Origin: Rodentolepis nana
Lineage: Eukaryota; Platyhelminthes; Cestoda; Cyclophyllidea; Hymenolepididae
Length of the DNA stretch: 12,185 bases
Assembly: GCA_900617975.1 (NCBI GenBank)
Contig: UZAE01001647.1
Span: 1 to 12,185 of the forward strand
Direction: 5' to 3'
Shown: positions 1 through 8,028 of the stretch, in pieces
Numbering within the stretch: position 1 is the first letter of the stretch
Layout: every line of letters begins with the position of its first letter
Program-made: the position numbers and the translations under genes
The notes under the pieces: generated by a model
What the model was told of the DNA's origin: nothing
The model's input: only the letters and a program-made list of their open reading frames with translations
The model's database searches: none

Positions 1-236
1 TACTCATACGGCAAAAAAGTCCATTAACCGGCAGTTGACTCTTACTTCAAACTACACTGACCCCACTCTTACCTTTTCACTCCCTATGTGTCTGTCTCCT
101 TTACATCTTTGAAACACTCTCCGTCCCCACCCCCCTCGACTTTTTTCACTTTGATGTTCCTTCCTCTCTGGGATCCCTGATGTCAACTAAAGGGCTAATG
201 ATGACCATCAAAACGCCTCCCATTTGATGTAATAAT
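1..236 (+). mobile_element. SINE-like element copy 1, 5' end outside window
   Basis: This copy begins inside the element at the sequence TACTCATACGGCAAAAAAGTC and ends with CATTTGATGTAATAAT. It matches the other six copies through the GGCAGTTGACT motif, the pyrimidine-rich middle with a C run, the segment GTCAACTAAAGGGCTAATGA and the tail. About 60 bp of the head lies upstream of the window, so no target-site duplication can be checked. The tail is short and interrupted. It encodes no protein. Confidence 0.88.
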
Positions 237-1094
237 CGCAATTTGTTAACCCCCCGGGCTCCATTTAGTACTCCCACAATATCCGACAAAATGCATTGAC
301 ACGTATTTCATTCGCCTAGTGCTTTAATCGCTAGCAAAATTTACCTTTAACAAAGAAAGAACAGTCTCTAATCAAATCGAGTAAGCTAGTCTGCAAGATT
401 CGTCGAATGCGAATATAATACTGAAATATTCGATGAATAAACGGAATGCCTTGGGTTTGCAGAGTGAAATATTGGCAATACTTTGAACATACCTACTTCC
501 AAAGGCGAGAGGTTTTAAAACCTGTTTTCCCCCGGACAGAGTTTACAAGATAGCTAAACGAGCTATCTAGTAGACCATTACCTGGATCAAAGTTTACAGT
601 GAGTGATATGAGACCTGGTTTCAATCAAGTCTGGACAGGTAGCCAGAAGAAGAGAGATCACTTTGGGAAAGAGCGCTTAGCACCAGTTCCATAAAAATGC
701 TAACTGAAAAAGAGCGTTTACAAGTAAACCAGGACGCAAATTACGAAATTACGATTAAATATTCTTTCAGGAATCATCGTGTCCGACCTCCACATTGAAT
801 CCCCAAAGGTGGTGCATTAGCCAACTTGGAACTTCAAGGAAGAAGGTTTTATAGGTATGTCCAGTAAAGCGGAGCCATTGGACTAATACATTATTAATGA
901 AACTACTTTCGTTTTTATTTTTAGATTTGATTACAATGAATGCTTCATTCTTTTTAGCAGTCTAGAATTCGACACATTTACAATTTTATACAAATTATTT
1001 TATCCTTGTGAGCATATTTATATATAGAAATCAATAAATGTGTTAAAAATTTGAGTGGAAAAGAATCGCCAGTTATGAACAATTCGATTTTGGT
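237..1094. other. Stretch without a supported gene
   Basis: Low-GC DNA with several short open frames and splice-like dinucleotides but nothing recognisable. A plus-strand frame of about 46 codons runs to a stop near 690 and contains a GACAG/GTAGCC donor-like site. A strong acceptor-like CTTTCAG lies near 770. These occur at about the rate expected by chance. If the minus-strand exon at 1095-1240 is real, the right part of this stretch is its 3' untranslated region. Confidence 0.4.
914..919 (-). terminator. Possible polyadenylation signal (AATAAA)
   Basis: The minus strand reads AATAAA here, about 175 bp downstream of the stop codon of the candidate receptor terminal exon at 1095-1240. Position and strand fit a 3' end signal for that gene. 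AATAAA is common by chance in DNA this AT-rich, so it supports the exon only weakly. Confidence 0.25.
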
Positions 1095-1240
1095 TCAAAG
1101 AACTCTGGCTTGTTCGAATTGAATAGTTTGTGGAAGACACAACATTAACATGGCTGAAACAAAGAATGGCATGCGATCTAGAACATTCTGGAACGAGTGA
1201 AATGCTGCTTCTCCCGTAGACATCAATTGCGTTTGTACTG
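1095..1240 (-). CDS. Candidate terminal exon: M4 helix and C-terminus of a Cys-loop receptor-like channel
   Basis: On the minus strand an acceptor-like GGCTACCAG precedes position 1240. After two leading bases the frame gives 47 codons and a TGA. The peptide contains FHSFQNVLDRMPFF, then a hydrophobic run (VSAMLMLCLP) and a short polar end (EQARVL). A V-x-D-R motif just before the last membrane helix and a short C-terminal tail are typical of M4 in nicotinic-type Cys-loop receptors. The exon at 7029-7296 ends with one base of a split codon, and this one supplies exactly the two missing bases (G+CA, Ala), so the two can join in frame. A 77-codon open frame on the same strand in another register overlaps it and reads less like protein. 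The M4 match is by pattern only, so a chance hydrophobic frame is possible. Confidence 0.42.
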
Positions 1241-1374
1241 CTGGTAGCCAATCAATAATCAATACTCATGCCATTGTAAACTAAGCCAAAATTGTATCTG
1301 ATGACAAGACTCAGTGTCAGTCACACACAGTCGCGACACGTCTGTTTCCTCAACGCTTCGTTCCCCTTACTCAG

Positions 1375-1438
1375 ATAAGAGAACTACTATTTGTTAAAAG
1401 AATCCCTAATTGTCCTAACCCGACTCATGTACTATCAA
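1375..1438 (+). CDS. Weak exon-like segment, product unknown
   Basis: A strong pyrimidine tract ending in TTACTCAG precedes position 1375, and a consensus donor GTGAGTAA follows position 1438. Only one of the three frames is open. It gives 21 codons reading IRELLFVKRIPNCPNPTHVL and a final S, starting in phase 0 and ending with one extra base. No family is recognised. It lies on the strand opposite the receptor-like gene. Good splice borders make it worth listing, but such short segments arise by chance, and no phase-compatible neighbour was found with confidence. Confidence 0.22.
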
Positions 1439-2101
1439 GTGAGTAAATTTTATGTGCTCATAAGTGAATAAAGCATTTAGTAAATGGTCACAAGGTCGTT
1501 GGAATTACCTTGGAAATAATTCAAGTTAATTAAAGTTACATAAAACTCTGGAATTAACTAGTTACATTAAATTACATAATAAAGCCTTAAGGCCAATAAA
1601 ACGCCCTATTTTAAGAAACATTCAAAGTTACTTAAGATTTGTTTTAAATGAAGACATGAAAGCGTATCGGTGTAGCAGTAACATTGAGTTTGCTTTTCCA
1701 ATTAAATGAAAAAATTGCTAAAAAATATTTAGGTTTAATTAAATAACAAAAACAATGATGGGAAAATGAAACTAGTTTTCGTGAGTGAGACAAAATAAGC
1801 ATTTCGTTTGATATCAGGAAAATGTTTGCATTGTAAGATGCTCAAGGTAAAACAATGATTCGCCGATTTTCAACACCGTTGAGCCGATATTTACGTTTTA
1901 TTACTTAATAAATAATGTATAACTTTGGCAATTGGAAGTACCAATTAAACTATAAATAAATTTAGAGGCTTAGCATGCTTACTAATCTTGAAATCAATAA
2001 AAATTTTACCTTAAAATGCTCATGAATTTTATTCACAAATGTCAAATTTGTAAAAAAGGTTCCAAAATACGAACTGACTATCACGTTTTCCATTTTCAAA
2101 G

Positions 2102-2112
2102 TAAATCTCCTG
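2102..2112. repeat. Target-site duplication, left, of SINE copy 2
   Basis: TAAATCTCCTG matches TAAATCGCCTG at 2439-2449 at 10 of 11 positions, directly flanking the SINE copy. This shows insertion by target-primed copying rather than fragment duplication. Confidence 0.6.
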
Positions 2113-2438
2113 GGGGTATGCGATAAACTTACCTTTACTTGGTGTACCCTAGGCAATGTATACACATACCGCGAAAAAAGTCTATCAACCGGCAGTTGAT
2201 TACTGATTTCAAACTACCATGACCCGACTGTCATATTTGACCCCTTCCATAGTACTCATCTCACCTTTTCTCCCTGTCTTTATGCCTGTCTGTCTCTATT
2301 ACATCCGTGAATCATTATTCTGTTCCCCTTCTTGACATTTTGCCACTTTGAAGTTCCTCCTCTCTGTGAAGCTCGAAGTCAACTAAAGGGCTAATGATAA
2401 CTATCAAAACACTGGCCATTTGAAATATATAAATTAAT
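2113..2438 (+). mobile_element. SINE-like element copy 2, full length
   Basis: The copy starts with GGGGTATGCGATAAACTTACC, a diverged form of the shared head, and ends in an A/T-rich tail (AAATATATAAATTAATT). It contains the GGCAGTTGAT motif, the pyrimidine-rich centre and GTCAACTAAAGGGCTAATGA near the 3' end. Head substitutions and the decayed tail suggest an older insertion than copies 3 and 6. It is antisense to the candidate receptor gene, and its reverse strand keeps a donor-like AAAG/GTAAGT and an acceptor-like GGCCAG. Confidence 0.9.
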
Positions 2439-2561
2439 TAAATCGCCTGACAGCGCACAACTTGAATATGGCATACACTTTACTTGAGTAGTGAGTAGTA
2501 TAGGACTTTCAGGGCAACAGGTAATACGCCACCTTTCTCACCATATTACTCACTTACTCAC

Positions 2562-2618
2562 GCTATGGTGAAAAATATAGGCCGTTGTTGTTGCTGTTGT
2601 CGATAAACAGCGAGATCT
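2562..2618 (-). CDS. Weak minus-strand mini-exon candidate with a glutamine/asparagine run
   Basis: On the minus strand, TTTCAATACAG precedes position 2618 and a consensus donor GTGAGTAAG follows position 2562, giving a 57-bp segment built around (CAA)n. One frame reads DLAVYRQQQQQRPIFFTI, whose end loosely resembles the R-x-P-L-F-Y-T-I sequence just before M1 of Cys-loop receptors. Lying downstream of the M3-like exon, it would be out of order for one gene, so it would need a second tandem receptor gene. In the phase left open by the M3-like exon it reads 18 codons and stops. The splice borders are good, but the coding content is not convincing. Confidence 0.2.
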
Positions 2619-3330
2619 CTGTATTGAAATTAAATCCGTGCTATTAAGGAAGCATTTTTGTCAGTTATTTTGCTTCACGTTTATTTGTTCTCTGCTAAAC
2701 GTCGAAATCATTTTCTCCATATTAATAATATTTAATAAAACGCCATGCTTATTTATAGTAAGTAATAAGCAAAGCAATGTGATAAACAATAATAAAGGCA
2801 TTAAACAATGAAACTACTACGCTGTTCATTTATATTGAGAATTGGATTTATTAAATGGAAATCAGCCAAAATTAGATTTGTTTTTAATTTTGATAAATTT
2901 TTACTCAATTTTAGATTCTCAAATTTCAAATTCTTCCTAACATCATCGGTATTAGTTTACGGAGCTTAGATAATGAAAAGTCAGTCTCAGTATTCAATTT
3001 GTTAATTAACTAAGCCGTGTTTTAATCGCGCAAAAAGCACTATATTAAATTAAACACTTTGTTTGAATGTACAGGGCTAACATATATTTTATTTGAAATT
3101 AAATCACATTAGACACACTGCTGATACAATTATTGATTGAGACGGGGTGATGAGTGAGTTTAGAAGACAACTCGAACTTGTCGGCATTCATTATTTTAAT
3201 TAACTCAATTTAAATAAATTAAATACTGAAAAAGTGAAAACTGCAGGAATAATGTGTGACTATTTGTTTTCTAGGAAAATAAAAAATAAATGTGGAAATG
3301 TAGGATTTTGGCTTCAAATCATCGACTTAG

Positions 3331-3608
3331 TTATTTCTGGGGAATCAGATTCGAGTTAGAGGCATGCGGGTAACGATTGCACTAGATATTTGCCTATATG
3401 AGCCGGGCCTTGTATTTGACAGCATCTTGAAGGTGTTCAAGCCAGGTTGCCATTGTCTGACAGTGGGAGGAGAAATTACCAAGTTCGACAAATTTGGAAG
3501 TAACACCTCAACTATTTTTAAAGATCCAGATCCTATGATTGGCATATGTCGTGATTTACTGTTAGCACATTTAATCATCTGGTAGAATCTATTAGAGACG
3601 GATTGCAT
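3331..3608. other. Coding-like block open on both strands, strand undetermined
   Basis: This island is less AT-rich than its surroundings. On the plus strand a frame following acceptor-like CTTAG (3330) or CAG (3348) runs to a TAG at 3583-3585 and includes CLYEPGLVFDSILKVF and LTVGGEITKFDKFG. On the minus strand an 87-codon frame spans 3345-3608 and includes SLKIVEVLLPNLSNLV. A third, shorter minus frame contains MATWLEHLQDAVKYKARL. No family is recognised in any frame, and no consensus donor is present on the plus strand. It may be an exon, an old gene relic or a chance island. It is unrelated to the SINE family. Confidence 0.25.
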
Positions 3609-3696
3609 GATTGAATGCTACGATTTCAAACACCCAAAACTCACTCGAGTCTACTATTGATGTAAAAAGTAGTATAAATAAATTTAAATCCTATTT

Positions 3697-3711
3697 AATA
3701 TAAGGCAAAAA
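3697..3711. repeat. Target-site duplication, left, of SINE copy 3
   Basis: AATATAAGGCAAAAA is repeated without mismatch at 4196-4210 on the other side of the element. The identical 15-bp copies indicate a recent insertion. Confidence 0.85.
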
Positions 3712-4195
3712 GGGGTGTGACATAGACTTGCCTCCACGTGGTGCACCCTGGGCAACGTATACTCATACGAGGTCTATTAACTGGCAGTTGACTTCTGACT
3801 TCAAATAAAAGTCTATCAATCGGCAGTTGACTTCTCACTTCAAACTAAAGTCTATTACCTGGCAGTTGACTTCAAACTACCATGAGTAAGTCTATTAACT
3901 GGCAGTTGACTTCTGAGTTCAAACTATCATGACCCGAAGTCTAATAACCGCAGTTGACTTCTGACTTCAAACTACCATCACCCCATTGTATGGCATATTC
4001 GAATGCTTCCACAGTACTCACCTTACCTTTTTTCTACGTTTGTGTCTGTTTCTTCTACATCTTTGAAACACTCTTCTGTTCCCCCCCCCCCTTTCGACTT
4101 TTTCCTCACTTTGATGTTACTTCCTCTCTGTGAAGCCTGAAGTCAACTAAAGGGCTAATGATAACCATCAAAACGCTAGCCATTTGATATAAATA
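3712..4195 (+). mobile_element. SINE-like element copy 3, enlarged by an internal tandem array
   Basis: It has the full head (GGGGTGTGACATAGACTTGCC), centre and tail (GATATAAATAA), and is flanked by perfect 15-bp target-site duplications. At 484 bp it is about 160 bp longer than other copies, because the segment containing GGCAGTTGACTTCTGACTTCAA is repeated five times. It also contains an 11-base C run at 4081-4091. The head carries a T-to-C change, so its antisense donor-like site reads GCAAGT rather than GTAAGT. Confidence 0.93.
3772..3980 (+). repeat. Five-unit tandem array (about 39-49 bp units) inside SINE copy 3
   Basis: Units begin at about 3772, 3811, 3850, 3890 and 3939. Each starts with GTCTATTAA-like sequence, then GGCAGTTGACTTCTGACTTC, then AAACTA. 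Single-unit SINE copies have this block once. Unit 3 lacks the TTCTGAC segment, and units 4 and 5 are separated by a spacer like the sequence that normally follows the block (ATCATGACCC). The units have diverged individually, so the expansion was not very recent, or copying was error-prone. Confidence 0.88.
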
Positions 4196-4861
4196 AATAT
4201 AAGGCAAAAATAAAAAAATTTCATTTATTTTCTGCTAATTTGAATGGAAGATAAAGTTTTGATGTTTAGCTGAGCTGAGGTTTCATTTCACGACATCTAT
4301 AAACATAACCTGGTTACCAATTCTTGAGAAACATAGTCAACGGATCCAATGCAACCAAAAATATTACTTCAATACCTTTCCTCCACAAAAGTCACATTTT
4401 CTTGTCGATCATTTTGGTTAGAATCTTACGTGGTCTATAAGTGTTGGCTTTATTCGATAATTCACTCTCGAAAAGGACCAATAGGCGTTTACATAGGGAA
4501 ATTATAGTAATTGGCCTAAGCCAAAACTAAATATTTGCAAACATTTATACAATTCCAAATGTTTAGCTTAAAAGGGCGAAATTTTGCGCAATTAAATCAA
4601 AGTGTTGTAAAAGCACCTCGAAGCCGAAAGTACAGACATGTCGAAACAGATTAGTGACTTCCATGCCCGTAAATTTTATGGCCTATGACGTGTGCAAAAC
4701 AAATTTGCAACTCTCCATTCTTGCGTTAATTAGGGAGTTTGATTAATCTCGGTCCGAAATACAATATTGAAACTGCTGCCGAACATTATTCCTTGGATGA
4801 CCCAATAACTTATCAAAAATTAATTTTGAAATAAATGCTAACTGATTTTACGGAGTTTTAG

Positions 4862-5126
4862 TGACAGGTATTGGAGTGGGTGCAGTGGTGGACTTAGTTG
4901 ACACATCTGGTTACATTAACATGGGGCTTGAGCAATATTTACCTATAGAATATCGAATAACGCATGAACCGGGTCGAACTGCTAACTTCCAACTTAATAC
5001 CTCTTCATAATATCCATGACTAGGATGCAGTAGTGATTTGTAAGGCAGCTCTTCACTTCCAAATCCCCATACCTTCCTCATCACCTGCATGCTCTCAAAA
5101 ATCGTCCAAAACCCTTTTGCTACTTC
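4862..5126. other. Coding-like block open on both strands, strand undetermined
   Basis: On the plus strand an acceptor-like GGAGTTTTAG ends at 4861. It is followed by two bases and 48 codons to a TAA at 5008-5010 (TGIGVGAVVDLVDTSGYI at the start). On the minus strand a frame of 71 codons runs from 5126 to a stop at 4911. It includes ESMQVMRKVWGFGSEELPY and has an internal donor-like GAAGAG/GTATTA. The block is less AT-rich than its flanks. No family is recognised on either strand. It could be an exon, a relic of a mobile-element or host gene, or chance. Confidence 0.22.
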
Positions 5127-6666
5127 TCAACACTCATTCCTCAGTTTTTTGGAAGTGCTTGATGCATCCTCTTTGCTTCAACTCAGTCGGATTGGAAAAA
5201 TGACTTTATTTGGAATTAAAAGTTAATGTAATGTGTATCGGCTTACTCCAAACCCCATTTATCCCACCTTATCACCACAACTTTACAGGAGAGCTTTAAA
5301 GTAACCCAATTTGTCATTTAAAACAAAATATTGTCCTATTTCTGCATATTTAAAGTATTTCCAAAAAGTTTGTATTAATTATCGCAATACACATAACCCA
5401 TGATCGAAACACTCTATACTAAAAATTTATTACAGTTATTTTTTCACGTGATTGTTATTAAACAAAATCACAAATTTTATAATATGTTTAATTTAGTAAA
5501 CCACATGCTGAACTGCTTTATTTTAATGGAATACTCGGCTTTCCACTTTTGAAGTAGTACATTTACAATGTTAAATAAAATTATATTCACTTTTAACAAG
5601 AGAGTAAAATTCTCTTCTTAAAAATGGCACCGCGCCCATTTAATTGGATTTAATTAATTTGATTTCCACTTCATTAGGTTAAATTAATGGATATTTTAAT
5701 CTTAGTAAAATTTGTCACGGTTGTTTAAAGCGGGCAAGAAAGACCGCACCTATGTTTGCAAACGATTGTTAGCATTCAACCCTGAGTTATTTTGAGTAAC
5801 TAAAAGTGCAACTTGTCATATAAGCTAATAGATACCCATAAATCTTTCATTACCTTTGATGGTACTTTCTTAAAGATATTTAATAAAAATATACTCCAAG
5901 AAGACGAAATTCAGCTTTAACTCACGGATACCAATAGGTAGTTCAAACGAGTACCATTCGTTTAATTCAATAAAACTTGGAGTTAAAAAGTAAAATATGG
6001 GGTGAATAAAAATCGTAAATATTGTTGAGTCACGTTCATGGGTTGCTTGAAAAATTTGTTTTATCTATTATAAAGCTATTTGTAATTTTTTAACTTAAAA
6101 AAGGGAGTCAGCATTCATTTAAATAAGAATTTTCAAAAAACATAAATTCGAAATTGTAATCGTTTGTCGAATTTATATGTAAAATACTGATAATGGTACT
6201 GCCCCTTTCTCGAATCGTAATTGTAGTAAAATCTTTATCCGTAAAATTTCAATTGTTTCTTATATAAATTATATTATTGAGTAAATATTACTATTTACGG
6301 CAATATAACCGTAGTATTGCGACAGTAAATTCCAACAAGTATAATTCCACCTAAATATTTCGATTTTAAAGTAAAACCTGTACGCGTGCTAATTACTCAG
6401 GTTTGGAAATGCACTAATTTCACCAAGAAGAATGCAAAAGACGTTAATAGAAAACAACCAACTCCTTATGATTAAGGAATTCTCCCGTACTGGCAATGAA
6501 AGTTCACATTTATACAATGGATAGCTTCTTAGATATTAGAGTGACTCAAACTGCTAATAAAACATTTGAGGTCATCATCAATTGTAGAAAAAATCTCTGG
6601 ACGTTTCCCCACCTACCCACATTTTTAACCTTGACACATTTAAACCTAATACTGCTCAGGTGTAAT

Positions 6667-6680
6667 ATTGTTTCCAAATT
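6667..6680. repeat. Target-site duplication, left, of SINE copy 4
   Basis: ATTGTTTCCAAATT matches ATTGTTTCTAAATT at 7012-7025 at 13 of 14 positions. The right copy lies within the first bases of the intron following the receptor-like exon, so the element inserted next to an existing splice donor. Confidence 0.8.
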
Positions 6681-7011
6681 GGGGTGTGCGATAGACTTAC
6701 CTCCACGTGGTGCTCCCTGGGCAACGTATACTCATGCGGCAAAAAGTCTATAAACCGGCAGTTGACTTCTGAGTTCAAGTTATCATGACCCCATTGTATG
6801 CAATATTCGACCACTTTCACAGTACTCACCTCACATTTCATCAACCTTTGTGTCTGTCTCTTTTACATCTTTAAAACTCTCTCTTATGTTCCCCCCTCCC
6901 CCTCTCGACTTTTTCACTTTGATGTTCCTTCCCTCCGTGAAGCCTGAAGTTAACTAAAGGGCTAATGATGACTATTATAAAGCCTGCCATTTGATACAAA
7001 TAAATAAATAA
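6681..7011 (+). mobile_element. SINE-like element copy 4, full length, abutting an exon
   Basis: A complete copy with the head GGGGTGTGCGATAGACTTACC, the GGCAGTTGACTTC motif, the pyrimidine-rich centre, the 3' segment AACTAAAGGGCTAATGA and an (AAAT)n tail. It lies antisense to the receptor-like exon at 7029-7296, only 17 bp beyond its splice donor. Its reverse strand carries GTGGAG/GTAAGT and an acceptor-like ATGGCAG. The exon's reading frame, if not spliced, runs on into it to a stop at 6871. Confidence 0.93.
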
Positions 7012-7028
7012 ATTGTTTCTAAATTTAC

Positions 7029-7296
7029 CCGTTTCAATGCTTCCATAGGTTGTCCAATCTCGGGGTTGGGTTAGCGTTTTTGGCACAGTGAGGGGTATTG
7101 GAGGGAGTGCATCTCTGAGGGCTTCGTGAAGTAGATTGGGATTAATGGAGGATACATTCATACTGAAGGCTGCCGAGGAATTCACCATCGTCATGTTATC
7201 AAAGGGATAGTCAACGTGAATTGGAAGAATTGCAATCACTGCGTGCCAAATACTGATTACACATAGAATGGCCAGCGACATCAATACATACTTATC
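7029..7296 (-). CDS. Exon encoding M3 helix and M3-M4 loop of a Cys-loop ligand-gated ion channel-like protein
   Basis: On the minus strand CTTCAATTTTAG precedes position 7296 and a donor GTAAAT follows 7029. The frame starts in phase 0, gives 89 codons and ends with one extra base. Residues 1-27 (DKYVLMSLAILCVISIWHAV and onward) form a hydrophobic helix opening with D-K-Y, as in M3 of nicotinic-type receptors. The next 50 residues are polar and proline-rich (DALPPIPLTVPKTLTQPRDW). The Trp near the end resembles the Trp that precedes M4 in this family. The Asn-x-Ser/Thr sites would be cytoplasmic in this topology. The exon joins in phase to 1095-1240. The extracellular domain, M1 and M2 were not found. 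The plus strand here is full of stops. The protein would act at the plasma membrane as one subunit of a pentameric channel; the ligand cannot be told. Family assignment rests on pattern memory of M3, not on a search. Confidence 0.58.
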
Positions 7297-7360
7297 CTAA
7301 AATTGAAGATGAAATATGCCTGTAAATATTATATGCTAATACTCTCTAATGCATGCCGCT

Positions 7361-7682
7361 ATTTATTTATTTCAAATGACAGGCATTTTGATAGTTATTA
7401 TTGGTCTTTTAGCTGACTTCGGGCTTCACAGAGGGGAGGACTACCAAAGTGAGAAAAAGTCAAGAGAGGGAACAGAAGGGTGATTCACAGAGGTAAAAGA
7501 GATAGACAGACACAAAGGAATAAAAAAGGTAAGATGAGTACTGTGAAAGTGGTGGAATATGACATACAGTGGGGTGATGGTATTTAGAAGTCAGAAGTCA
7601 ACTGCCATATAATGGACTTTTTTGCCGTATGAGTATACGTTGCCCGGGGTGCACCACGTGGAGGTAAGTCTATCGCACACCC
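7361..7682 (-). mobile_element. SINE-like element copy 5, full length, reverse orientation
   Basis: The only copy on the minus strand. Read on the plus strand it begins with the reversed tail ATTTATTTATTTCAAATGACAGG and ends with the reversed head GGAGGTAAGTCTATCGCACACC. Flanking ATGCCGCTATT (7353-7363) and ATGCAACTATT (7687-7697) agree at 9 of 11 positions and are a likely decayed target-site duplication. Its tail faces the tail of copy 4 across the receptor-like exon, 64 bp from the exon's acceptor. An 84-codon minus-strand frame over its head (7584-7838) is a reading of the element, not a gene. Confidence 0.92.
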
Positions 7683-7922
7683 TAGTATGCAACTATTGAG
7701 ATGTAAATAAAGTTGTTGGGATATATTGATTAATATTAATACTACAATCACTTGCCCCTCTATACCACTGAAAACTCGGATGTGAACCTTACCATTTTGC
7801 CATTTAATTGAGCGAAATATCATAATAAATACGTGCATGCATTAACCACTGTGTGTTTGTCATGCTAAGGGAGTGTAAACCGCTCAAGATAAGGTAAGGT
7901 TATACTGATTCCTCGGCTTTAG

Positions 7923-8028
7923 GAAAAGTAAATTTATTGAAGTTGTAGAGCCGGCCACCAAAATGAGGGAAGCAGTAAACCGCCCCTTAAGTGGATCTTC
8001 TACAACTCGAATTCAACTATCAAACCAG
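7923..8028 (+). CDS. Candidate plus-strand internal exon, product unknown
   Basis: A good acceptor (ATTCCTCGGCTTTAG) ends at 7922 and a donor-like GTACCT begins at 8029. After one leading base the frame gives 35 codons, including KFIEVVEPATKMREAVNRPL and SGSSTTRIQLSNQ. The other strand has stops in all frames. The frame stays open past the donor through a proline-rich stretch (VPPSTPLDNSPPPSPL) to a TAA at 8125, and the less AT-rich composition continues to about 8090, so a longer terminal exon is the alternative. It ends in phase 0, matching the start of the next candidate at 9944. It would run on the opposite strand to the receptor-like gene. No family recognised. Confidence 0.35.

Larger units (their letters stand above)
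1241..2112. other. AT-rich stretch, presumed intron of the minus-strand receptor-like gene
   Basis: No recognised gene. It contains one small plus-strand exon-like segment (1375-1438, listed separately). A minus-strand open frame next to the SINE head at 2113 is partly a reading of the SINE itself. The rest is low-complexity AT-rich DNA. Confidence 0.4.
2439..3711. other. AT-rich stretch with two exon-like segments, otherwise empty
   Basis: Holds the small minus-strand segment at 2562-2618 and the double-stranded coding-like block at 3331-3608 (both listed). Between them is very AT-rich DNA in which no gene, RNA or repeat was recognised. The right end (3697-3711) is the left target-site duplication of SINE copy 3. 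Confidence 0.4.
4196..6680. other. Long AT-rich stretch, presumed intron; one coding-like block
   Basis: After the right target-site duplication of SINE copy 3 (4196-4210) comes about 2.4 kb with no recognised gene, RNA or repeat, apart from the block at 4862-5126 described separately. A plus-strand 85-codon frame at 6496-6753 enters SINE copy 4 and is not a convincing gene. If the minus-strand receptor exons at 7029-7296 and 1095-1240 belong together, this is the middle of their intron. Confidence 0.4.

Noticed and set aside
1018..1251. 77-codon minus-strand open frame
   Set aside because: Overlaps the M4-like candidate exon in another register, has no clear donor and a serine-rich, featureless composition; the other register fits splice phase and family pattern better.
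1962..2165. 67-codon minus-strand open frame
   Set aside because: Its start lies in the reversed head of SINE copy 2 and the remainder is AT-rich intron-like sequence; the same head peptide recurs at other SINE copies.
3772..3980. CRISPR-like array
   Set aside because: The repeats are contiguous diverged units of a SINE segment with no unique spacers, in an animal-like genome.
7584..7838. 84-codon minus-strand open frame (contains CAIDLPPRGAPRATYTH)
   Set aside because: It is a translation of the sense head of SINE copy 5; the same peptide arises from other copies on their own strand, so it reflects the repeat and not a gene.
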